The position numbers and the translations under genes were made by a program. The notes under the pieces are model-generated. The model did not search any database, had not been told where the DNA came from, and saw only the letters and a program-made list of their open reading frames with translations. A DNA stretch of 64,000 nucleotides from contig JAFGKY010000002.1 of NCBI GenBank assembly GCA_016928305.1, forward strand, positions 1-64,000, read 5' to 3'. This DNA is from Bacteroidales bacterium. Lineage in GTDB: Bacteria > Bacteroidota > Bacteroidia > Bacteroidales > UBA10428. The stretch's first letter is position 1; every line of letters begins with the position of its first letter. Of the stretch, positions 35,555-44,079 are shown piece by piece.

Positions 35555-38500
35555 ATGCAAAGGAAAATTCTTATCATTCTTTTTGTGATTTTTTCCGGTT
35601 CACTTTCCGTCTTTTCACAAAAGATAACCGGTAAAGTTACTTCACCCGATGAACCTCAGGGAATTCCCGGTGTCAATGTATTGATCAGGGGTACCCATAC
35701 CGGAACCGTCACTGATGCCGACGGGAATTATTCCCTCGAAGTACCGAGTGATACCTGCACGCTGGTATTTTCCTATGTAGGATACAATACTGAGGAAATT
35801 GAGATTAAAGGAAAAACAAACATTGTTATGGTGCTTATCCCAAACCTTGAAAAAATAGAGGAAGTTGTTGTAACAGCTTTGGGAATAAAGCGTGAAGAGA
35901 AAGCCTTGGGTTATTCCGTTCAGAAAGTCGGAGGAGATGAGATAGCCAAGGTAAAGGAGCTTGATGTAGTAAACGCCTTGTCAGGAAAAGTTTCAGGCGT
36001 AAACATCATCCAGGCTGACGGATCCTTGGGAGGAGGCGGTTCACGTATTGTCATCAGGGGAGAATCATCACTTGCAGGCAACAATGATCCTTTATTCATT
36101 ATTAATGGTATACCCGGTAGTGCCAACGACATTGCTGCCGATGATGTGGAAAGCATTTCAGTACTAAAGGGTCCTGCTGCTGCAGCATTGTATGGTTCAA
36201 AAGCCGGAGCCGGTGTAGTACTGATTACCTCAAAGTCAGCCAAAGGATTAAAAGGTGTACAAGTAGATTTTAATTCCAATATAACCTTTCAAAATCCTCT
36301 TGTATTGCCGGAATACCAAAATAAATTTGGGATGGGCAATGGTTACGCATATAACTATTACGATGGTAATACAAATGATGAACCTTACTGGGATGATACC
36401 CGCTATAGCTGGGGACCTGAATTTGACGGTGAATTAAAACCCCAGTTTACCGGAATTAAACCATGGGTGGCTTATCCGAATAGTGTAAAAGACTTTTATG
36501 AGACCGGACATATTTTTGTAAACAGTCTTTCAATTAGTAAAGGAACCGGAACAGAAAGTTATCGATTCTCATATAGCCACACCGATCAAAAAGGAATCTT
36601 GCCTAATAATGGATTAAGAAAGGATAACCTTGGGTTGAATCTGCAATTCAAGATAATCGATAAACTTTCGGTTAGCGCTAATATTAATTATATCCGAACA
36701 AATTGCGAAAACAATAAGCAGGTAGACGTACGTTTTATTCCGAGGGGTATAGATATAAGTGCCTTGAAGGATTATTGGGTGCCCGGACTGGAAGGTTATC
36801 AGCAAAGGAATTATCGTCGAAGCGAAAATAATCCCTATTTCGAATTGTATGAAAATCCTTATTCTTACATAGATAGTAAGGTGATTGCCAATATAACAGC
36901 CACTTACGATATTCTGAAACATTTTAACGTGACAGGAAGGTTTGGCACGAATTATACCAATAATGAATATTACGACAAACATGCTTACAGTACTTATGAT
37001 TTAGCTGAACCCAGGAACTTACAGGGATATTATAAAAGGGGACTGATTAATCATTGGGACAGAACTGCGGAATTTCTGATTTCTTATGATAATAAATTCT
37101 TTAATGATCTTTCAGTTAAAGTTTCTTTTGGTGGTACACATTTCAGGAAAGAATTTGATAAAAAGCTGGAAGGCATTTCCTACTTACTTACATATGTAGA
37201 TCTGTATAACCTGAACAACAGGGATGAGTACATGGAAGTTACTGATAATATATCAAAGCTGGAAAGAAACAGTTTATATGGTTTCTTAAACCTCGACTAC
37301 AGGGGTATGATATTTATCGATTTAACACGAAGGGATGACTGGTCATCGACGTTGCATCCGGACAACAACCATTTTTCATACCCATCCTTGGTAGCCTCTG
37401 CAATTTTAACCGAAATGTTTAATTTGCCGCGTGTAATAACATTCTGGAAGATCAGGGGTAGTTTTGCCCAGGTTGGTAATGATGTACCAAGCCCTTATTT
37501 TACAGTTAAACATAAATATAAGTTTGTTACCAAAGCAGGATTGACTTACCTTGAGCCAAGCGATACCGAAACAGATCCGTATCTAAAACCCGAAAAAACT
37601 AATGGGACCGAATTTGGTACAGATTTACGTCTTTTCAATAACAGGTTAGGAATTGACATTACCTATTATACTGGTATTACAAAAAATCAAATACTTAAAA
37701 CAATTAAATCGATTACCAGTGGTGGTGAAAGTTATTATACTACAAATGCCGGAGAGATTGAGAGTAAAGGTATTGAACTTACAATCAATACTACTCCGGT
37801 TAAACAGGTTAATGATATTACCTGGGAGTGTCAACTTAACTGGTCGTTGGACCGTTCGTATCTGAACCGATTTAATGACACAATAGATACAAAAACACAA
37901 AAAGTCAATGCCTTTCTTTATATTCATGATACGCCAGGACAACGACGAGGTACTTTCTATGGAAAATCCTATGAATACGCTCCAAACGGAGAACGTTTAT
38001 ACAGCCTCTCAGGCGATACACGTTTAACAGAAGAAACTCAGCTGGGTAATTACAATCCTGACTGGATGGCTTCTCTGTATAATTCAATTTCGTATAAAAA
38101 TTTAAGCCTCTCTTTCTTACTTGATTTGCGGTATGGGGGATTAATCTATAATGAAATTGAACGAAAACTTAATATGTATGGTTTATCTGAAGCCACATTG
38201 CTAAACAATCGTACCGGTATTGTTCCGAACGGAATGGTTGAAGATTTGGATGGAACATACAGAAAACTCACTCTTGAGGATCTGGAAAATTTTGGCAAAA
38301 TTGGTGGTCAGTCAGGTCAGGAATACTGGGCAAATCAAATGGAAGAGGTTGTACCTGAAAATTCACTTGTTGATGATACCTATCTTAAATTGAGAGAATT
38401 AAGATTAGCGTTTGAATTACCTCCGAAATGGATGAGTAAAATATTCATCAAATCAGCAACTGTTGCACTTATAGGTAGGAATATGGCTGTATGGTCTAAG

Positions 38501-38641
38501 GTGAAACATATTGATCCTGAAACTTATGGCGTAGCCGAAGAAAAAAATGATTTTGGTTTTGATACCAAAGTTCCCGGATATGCCAATTCTAAAATGCCTT
38601 CAGTAAGAAGTTACGGTTTTAGCCTGAATTGTAAATTTTAA
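35555..38641 (+). CDS. SusC/RagA-type TonB-dependent outer-membrane transporter
   Basis: 1028 residues. Signal peptide about 1-22 (ending SVFSQ). A carboxypeptidase-D-like regulatory domain (about 24-105, GIPGVNVLIRGTHTGTVTDA) comes first. The SusC-specific linker VVVTALGIKREEKALGYSVQ then leads into the plug (about 120-230, VVNALSGKVSGVNIIQ and DPLFIINGIPG). The rest is a 22-strand beta-barrel ending in YGFSLNCKF with terminal Phe. It imports oligosaccharides with TonB energy, capped by the SusD lipoprotein encoded 11 bases downstream. A short operator-like element shared with the iol promoter lies upstream. Substrate inferred from neighbours only. Confidence 0.95.
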   Translation: MQRKILIILFVIFSGSLSVFSQKITGKVTSPDEPQGIPGVNVLIRGTHTGTVTDADGNYSLEVPSDTCTLVFSYVGYNTEEIEIKGKTNIVMVLIPNLEKIEEVVVTALGIKREEKALGYSVQKVGGDEIAKVKELDVVNALSGKVSGVNIIQADGSLGGGGSRIVIRGESSLAGNNDPLFIINGIPGSANDIAADDVESISVLKGPAAAALYGSKAGAGVVLITSKSAKGLKGVQVDFNSNITFQNPLVLPEYQNKFGMGNGYAYNYYDGNTNDEPYWDDTRYSWGPEFDGELKPQFTGIKPWVAYPNSVKDFYETGHIFVNSLSISKGTGTESYRFSYSHTDQKGILPNNGLRKDNLGLNLQFKIIDKLSVSANINYIRTNCENNKQVDVRFIPRGIDISALKDYWVPGLEGYQQRNYRRSENNPYFELYENPYSYIDSKVIANITATYDILKHFNVTGRFGTNYTNNEYYDKHAYSTYDLAEPRNLQGYYKRGLINHWDRTAEFLISYDNKFFNDLSVKVSFGGTHFRKEFDKKLEGISYLLTYVDLYNLNNRDEYMEVTDNISKLERNSLYGFLNLDYRGMIFIDLTRRDDWSSTLHPDNNHFSYPSLVASAILTEMFNLPRVITFWKIRGSFAQVGNDVPSPYFTVKHKYKFVTKAGLTYLEPSDTETDPYLKPEKTNGTEFGTDLRLFNNRLGIDITYYTGITKNQILKTIKSITSGGESYYTTNAGEIESKGIELTINTTPVKQVNDITWECQLNWSLDRSYLNRFNDTIDTKTQKVNAFLYIHDTPGQRRGTFYGKSYEYAPNGERLYSLSGDTRLTEETQLGNYNPDWMASLYNSISYKNLSLSFLLDLRYGGLIYNEIERKLNMYGLSEATLLNNRTGIVPNGMVEDLDGTYRKLTLEDLENFGKIGGQSGQEYWANQMEEVVPENSLVDDTYLKLRELRLAFELPPKWMSKIFIKSATVALIGRNMAVWSKVKHIDPETYGVAEEKNDFGFDTKVPGYANSKMPSVRSYGFSLNCKF

Positions 38642-38652
38642 TTATTAGAATC

Positions 38653-40458
38653 ATGAATAAAATTATTATTTATATACCAGTTGTATTACTTTTTATGCTT
38701 TCCCTTAATGGGTGTGATACGTGGGAGGAGGATATTAATATCGATCCGAATAATCCTTCAACCGGAGGGCAATCTACTGCCACATACGATTTCGATCCTG
38801 GTGAATTTATGCTGGATATGATTTATAACGTAGTACATGGCTGGGATTATATACATTGGAATGTTGCTCCCGCAGTTTGTGAATATCATGGAAAAACCAT
38901 TAGTCTTAGTCAGGGTAACAGGCACCAGGCCTGGCATGCTTTTGATGATTCCAATGATGGAGGACCATGGGTTTTGGGATATAAGGCAGTACGGTTTATT
39001 AAACAAATGAGGAATGCTGCCATCGAAAACAATGATATCAATTATCAGGCAATTGCCACGATATGGGAGTGTTACGATTTTTTCAATTTAACTTTACTAT
39101 TTGGTGACATTCCTTACTCTGAATCTATTATTGACAATGCACCATTAAATCCGGTTTACGATAAGCAAGAGGATATTTATTTCACACTGATTTCAAAATT
39201 AAAATCAGCAGGATTAAGTGTTGATCCAAGTTCACAAATAGATGCCTTTACTGATCCGATATTCGGAGGTGTTATGGCGTTGTGGAAAAAATTCGCTAAT
39301 ACATTGCTGATTCGTTATGCAATGTACATGTCAGATGCCGCTCCTGATTCAGCCAAAGCTCTGCTGAATGAAATTCTTACACAGCCTGAAATTTATCCGG
39401 TAATGCAATCCAACAGTGACAATGCATTCTTCCATTACGATGGTATCCAATATAAATCAAGATATTATAACCTGGCATCATCAAAAATGGATGAAGCCCC
39501 TTTTAGCAATGTATTTATTGAGAGACTTGTCTCTCTGAACGATCCTCGAATGCCTATATACGCAAAACCTGTAATACTGGTACATGAAGATTCAACAAAA
39601 AATGTATTACCGTCTAATCAGGGAACGGATAAATATGCGGGCCATATTTATGGCATCACAACAGACAATGCTTATGCTTCTTCCTGGAACAGTGGTTCAA
39701 ACTATGCCTCAAAACTGGGTGAATATTTCAGAACTGAAGATGACAAAGGGACGGCAACCAGTGAATGTGCTACAGTTCCTATGGCACTTGCAACTTATTC
39801 CGAAATGTTATTTTTCCTTGCTGAAGCTGCTGAAAAAGGATGGTTATTAAATGGCCTCTCTGCGCAAAAATACTATGAAATGGCTATTGAGGCTTCTTTT
39901 AACCAGTACAATGCAACATTTAACAGCAGTAAGTATATAAGTGCATTCGGAAATACCGGACCTGCTTCTGTTTCGGATTATCTTGCCCAGCCCGATGTTA
40001 ATTATGAAGGAGGCAGGGATAAACTTACGCTTATCGCCGAACAGAAGTGGATTGCAAGTTTTTTGATGATGTTCGAACCTTATTTCGATCACCGCAGGAC
40101 AATGCTTCCTCAATTCAGAGCTTCCTCAGGAGCAAATGCCTATTCGTCAACCGGAAGCGCCACGAAATTTCCTTCAAGATCGGCCTATCCGGCATCGGAG
40201 TCATCAACCAACCGCGTGAATGTCGAAAAAGCCAATGCTACCGGATTTGATATTCCGATTACCGACCAGGAAACCCGTAACGAAGCCCTTATGTGGCTGT
40301 TGAAACCAAAAGGTCAGAACTGGCTGCAGATGCCGGTTTTTCAAGAACCTGATTACCCCTCGGATTATCCTTACAGGGGAGAGAGCTTCCCGGATTTTGG
40401 CACTAATTTTTTAAACTGGTACACGGAACACTGGAATTCAATGTTCTGGTGGAAATAA
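38653..40458 (+). CDS. SusD/RagB-type surface glycan-binding lipoprotein
   Basis: 601 residues with a lipoprotein signal (lipobox LNGC, Cys21) followed by DTWEEDINIDPNNPS, the typical start of the SusD-like/RagB group. Helical TPR-like segments follow (WKKFANTLLIRYAMYMSD; the C-terminal region contains ETRNEALMWLLKPKGQNW). It forms the lid of the SusC transporter and binds the target glycan. Operon position immediately after susC is standard. The length is within the SusD-like_2 range. Confidence 0.93.
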   Translation: MNKIIIYIPVVLLFMLSLNGCDTWEEDINIDPNNPSTGGQSTATYDFDPGEFMLDMIYNVVHGWDYIHWNVAPAVCEYHGKTISLSQGNRHQAWHAFDDSNDGGPWVLGYKAVRFIKQMRNAAIENNDINYQAIATIWECYDFFNLTLLFGDIPYSESIIDNAPLNPVYDKQEDIYFTLISKLKSAGLSVDPSSQIDAFTDPIFGGVMALWKKFANTLLIRYAMYMSDAAPDSAKALLNEILTQPEIYPVMQSNSDNAFFHYDGIQYKSRYYNLASSKMDEAPFSNVFIERLVSLNDPRMPIYAKPVILVHEDSTKNVLPSNQGTDKYAGHIYGITTDNAYASSWNSGSNYASKLGEYFRTEDDKGTATSECATVPMALATYSEMLFFLAEAAEKGWLLNGLSAQKYYEMAIEASFNQYNATFNSSKYISAFGNTGPASVSDYLAQPDVNYEGGRDKLTLIAEQKWIASFLMMFEPYFDHRRTMLPQFRASSGANAYSSTGSATKFPSRSAYPASESSTNRVNVEKANATGFDIPITDQETRNEALMWLLKPKGQNWLQMPVFQEPDYPSDYPYRGESFPDFGTNFLNWYTEHWNSMFWWK

Positions 40459-40478
40459 AAAACGAAAAAAACATAACC

Positions 40479-41447
40479 ATGAAAATATTCAAGCATTTCA
40501 AATTTATATCCGGCGGTATTATTTTCCTTATCGCCGCCTATTCCTGCGAAAATGTTGAAGATGGCTATAGAGTTGATTACAAGGAATCTTCGGCCATTTT
40601 TAATGTGTCACTCCAGACTTACGACAGAGGGGCCATCGGAGATACCATAAGATTTCATATTGAGGCCAGTTCGAATTACGATATTAAATCACTCATAGTC
40701 AATTCCACCGTTTCAGGGTCAGAGCGATCAGGCTTCGAAATCGATCCCTATTCCATCGATCCATTGATAGATCATGCTTTCGGTACCATTCAGGAAGGTA
40801 CACGTGAATTCAGTATATATTACAACTATATAATCACTCAGGATACCGTTGACCTATTCATAATGCTCACCCTGATTGATGAAGAAGGCATGAAAAGCGA
40901 TACGCAAAAAGTATATACCGTACCCTCCATTGTTAAGTACAATGAAGTAACCATGTATACACAAACCGCGGACAAAGCGGATGGATTTTCGACGCTCGAC
41001 GCAACAGTATTCCATTATCTGCCAAATTATTCCGAAATATCGGAAGCGAATGTTAAGGTTCAGGAATCCGTTGATATCATATTCGTGGTAAGCAACGATG
41101 TTGCCACTATTTTAGCTCCATACAACGGTACATTTGAAAGCAATTTCGCGGTTAAGAATAAAACCAGGTTCCAGCTGCTGCAAGCTGTCAGCAGCGAAGA
41201 GTTTAATAACCTTAATAATGCAACCGTTTCACAAATTACTGAAAATTATAATGTAGATGGCGGCTCAACCTCTCTTACCAACATCAAGGTTGGTGATATT
41301 ATCGGTTTTAAAACCGATTTTGCTTCAAGCAATCCCTATCACTACGGAATTTTAAGGATTTCTGCCATCCATCCGGCAAATTCCGATTATTATGAAGGTG
41401 TCTGTTATGTATTTGAAATGGATGTGGTAACTCAAATTAAAGGATAA
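40479..41447 (+). CDS. SusE-position lipoprotein, probable surface glycan-binding protein
   Basis: 322 residues from the ATG at 40479 (MKIFKHFKFISGG); an upstream ATG at 40449 overlaps susD. Lipobox IAAYSC near residue 23 predicts a lipidated surface protein. The mature part is beta-rich with no recognised catalytic domain. It begins with a cadherin-like segment (SSAIFNVSLQTYDRGAIGD) and continues to YHYGILRISAIHP near the end. Position right after susCD is where SusE/SusF-like binding proteins lie; the role is inferred from context. Its stop overlaps the next start as TAATG. Confidence 0.7.
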   Translation: MKIFKHFKFISGGIIFLIAAYSCENVEDGYRVDYKESSAIFNVSLQTYDRGAIGDTIRFHIEASSNYDIKSLIVNSTVSGSERSGFEIDPYSIDPLIDHAFGTIQEGTREFSIYYNYIITQDTVDLFIMLTLIDEEGMKSDTQKVYTVPSIVKYNEVTMYTQTADKADGFSTLDATVFHYLPNYSEISEANVKVQESVDIIFVVSNDVATILAPYNGTFESNFAVKNKTRFQLLQAVSSEEFNNLNNATVSQITENYNVDGGSTSLTNIKVGDIIGFKTDFASSNPYHYGILRISAIHPANSDYYEGVCYVFEMDVVTQIKG

Positions 41448-44050
41448 TGAAAAGAATTATTGTGATATTAAGCCTTTGCTTTTTCACTGCCTTCTCTGCC
41501 AGATCACAAGGCTATGCAGGCTATACCGGTTGTTCGGAACAGGATTCCCTTGCTCTGGTAGCCTTTTACCGGGCTACTGATGGTCCAAACTGGATCTCCA
41601 ATCAGGATGGTTTTTCAATAGCCTTTCTCAGTGATGAGGTTTTAACCTATTATACAACAGATTATCCTTATGCAGGTATGGGGAAATGGCTAGAAGGTCC
41701 AGTTAAGGACTGGTTCGGTGTCCTGTTGAGAAAGCAGCAAATTAGCGACGAACCTGATTCAGCCTGGAGAGTAGTGCACCTGCGTCCGACCCTGAGCCGG
41801 CGTTCGGCCGGTGAGAACAACCTGAAGGGCTATGTTCCAAAAGAAGTGGGATTGCTTACTGCATTAGAGTGGTTTAAAGTAAACGGTAATGTTGGTTTGT
41901 CGAGTACGGAATTGCCGGATGAATTATTCCATCCCACAATGCTGGAAATCGATATCGAAGGTGCTTTCTTTTCCGGAGCCCTGAGTGATGCATTCCGTAA
42001 TTGCAGCAATATTGAATTTGCCAATCTGAGGGATAATTTTCTTGATACCATGCCGGCTTTTAATTTCGTCAACAAGGATGTATTGGACGTATACTACAAT
42101 AAAACCAGCGGAAGAACTTTATTCCTGTACCGTAACCGACTCTCATGGGCAACAATTGAAAAAACAGTTGATTATTTTGTTTCACTGGGAAATAACTATA
42201 AATATGAAGCCCGTGATCAGAATAATGTGGGCAGGAAACAGGAAATTGTTGTAACACCCGGCAGCAGCTTAACCCTTACATGCCATGAAGCCGGTATTCA
42301 TGGTGTTGCTACCTGGTATAAAAAGGGATTCAGCACCTATATAACGGGCACAACTTATACAGATAATAATGTGACTGCTAGCGATACCGGTAATTATACC
42401 GTATTGCTCGAGAATGATTATGTAAAATCGAATGACTCCTGGCCTGACTATGGTAATACATTTACAAAAACAATTCATGTTACCTTTGTTCCTTCGACAC
42501 CTGTTCATACAAAAGCGCATACATCTTATAACGGTAATACTATTTCCCTTGCTTTCAGCAAACCCATGGTTGCCCCTACTGCAGCACAAGCTTCTGAATT
42601 TACAATAAAAAGGAATGGTGAAACCGTCACCTTTTCAGAAATAAGCCTTTCGGGCAGACTCAAAGATACTTATACCTTCAATCTCGCATCATCGCTTTTC
42701 ATGGGTGATATTTTAACGATTGAATATACAAAGGGCACCGTTGCAGATGTTAATGGGGGTATGCTCAACTCGTTCTCCGATACGATACAAAACCTGGTCA
42801 GGCCCACACCAGGTCTGAAAAGCGCCGTTACACGGGTAGACGGTGGAAGCGTAATTCTTGAATTTGACCAATATATTGATCCTGAGACATTTTTTGTGTC
42901 GGATTTCACAATAACAGGTAACCGTGACATCCCGATTGAAGCCATTACACTGGTCAAAGGAGATATAGACGATGAAATATCAAGAAAAATAGAAATAGTG
43001 GTCAATGAAACATTATATCAAACTGATACTTTGGTTATATCCTATTTAAAAGGAAGCCTGTGTGTACTATACGGCGCTGCTGTTCAATCCTTTACCGATA
43101 TTCCAATTGAAAATAGGATAGAAGCAAATTTTACTTCCCTTAATTTGAAGGTTATCGACGGCACAGGAAAACTCGACAGAATAGTAATAAAAGGTAATTT
43201 GAAAAGTCTGCCATTCGAGCTGTATGATGACGGAACCAACGGTGATGAAACCGCTGGTGATCACACTTGGACAAAACAGTTACAACTTGTAAATGGCACC
43301 TACACGTGGGAAGCCTATTCACGTGAAGTTGCAATCAAATATGATACCAATATTGTTGTAAATGAATTGGGACAGACTGTTATAACCATTACCCCCGTTC
43401 AGGAAAACATTGACTCTCTGATCAGCAAAGGTTCAGTTCTTACCCTCGGAGTTTTAAATCAAACTCTTACCGGAGACTCATTATTCAGATTCCGCACCAA
43501 TTCCATTGTATTCATTGTCGATATGAAGAATTACCTAGAAAATAATCCGAGTGCCGTTATTGAACCTTACTTAATGGGATTGGAAGATGACTGGACAGAA
43601 GGACTGACAATGACTGAGGTCGGTGCGGGCAGTCACGAATATACAATAAAAGTATCCGGGTATAATATCGGTGATGCTGTTACATATGCTTACAGGAACG
43701 GAGATGTATGGGAAACTTATTCCCCCCTCTTACGCAACCATGTTGTTGCGGGCAACGACACGGCAAGGTCAGTATTTGGAGTCTGGCCTGTATCGGTTCA
43801 TGAACCCGTTTTGACAAATACACTGTTACTCTATCCCAATCCGGCTACAAATTTATTGTTTCTTATGCTTCCACGTGGTTCGGTTAACCGGTTTGTAAGC
43901 ATTCATAATCTAATGGGGCAATGCGTTACAAGACCTGAAACGGATCAGCAGATGATCGATATCAGTTCATTCAGGCCAGGCATGTATATTATTGAAGTTA
44001 CGGATACCAGGGGAAACATATACCGGAACCAATTCATCAAAATACAATAA
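41447..44050 (+). CDS. T9SS-secreted leucine-rich-repeat/Ig protein in the sus operon
   Basis: 867 residues. Signal peptide 1-21; an LRR module starting SLALVAFYRATDGPNW (about 30-250); an Ig-like domain (about 270-345, TWYKKGFSTY and DTGNYTVLLEND); two SwmB/Big-like domains (about 355-560, ISLAFSKPM and VILEFDQYI); E-set or starch-binding-like segments (about 565-780, LPFELYDDGTNGDETAGDHT); and a C-terminal T9SS domain (LLYPNPATNLLFL, then GMYIIEV). It is exported by T9SS to the surface rather than lipidated. Being in the susCD operon, it is probably a glycan- or particle-binding protein. No catalytic site seen. Confidence 0.85.
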   Translation: MKRIIVILSLCFFTAFSARSQGYAGYTGCSEQDSLALVAFYRATDGPNWISNQDGFSIAFLSDEVLTYYTTDYPYAGMGKWLEGPVKDWFGVLLRKQQISDEPDSAWRVVHLRPTLSRRSAGENNLKGYVPKEVGLLTALEWFKVNGNVGLSSTELPDELFHPTMLEIDIEGAFFSGALSDAFRNCSNIEFANLRDNFLDTMPAFNFVNKDVLDVYYNKTSGRTLFLYRNRLSWATIEKTVDYFVSLGNNYKYEARDQNNVGRKQEIVVTPGSSLTLTCHEAGIHGVATWYKKGFSTYITGTTYTDNNVTASDTGNYTVLLENDYVKSNDSWPDYGNTFTKTIHVTFVPSTPVHTKAHTSYNGNTISLAFSKPMVAPTAAQASEFTIKRNGETVTFSEISLSGRLKDTYTFNLASSLFMGDILTIEYTKGTVADVNGGMLNSFSDTIQNLVRPTPGLKSAVTRVDGGSVILEFDQYIDPETFFVSDFTITGNRDIPIEAITLVKGDIDDEISRKIEIVVNETLYQTDTLVISYLKGSLCVLYGAAVQSFTDIPIENRIEANFTSLNLKVIDGTGKLDRIVIKGNLKSLPFELYDDGTNGDETAGDHTWTKQLQLVNGTYTWEAYSREVAIKYDTNIVVNELGQTVITITPVQENIDSLISKGSVLTLGVLNQTLTGDSLFRFRTNSIVFIVDMKNYLENNPSAVIEPYLMGLEDDWTEGLTMTEVGAGSHEYTIKVSGYNIGDAVTYAYRNGDVWETYSPLLRNHVVAGNDTARSVFGVWPVSVHEPVLTNTLLLYPNPATNLLFLMLPRGSVNRFVSIHNLMGQCVTRPETDQQMIDISSFRPGMYIIEVTDTRGNIYRNQFIKIQ

Positions 44051-44079
44051 CTATTATGTTTAAATAAACAATTACTGCT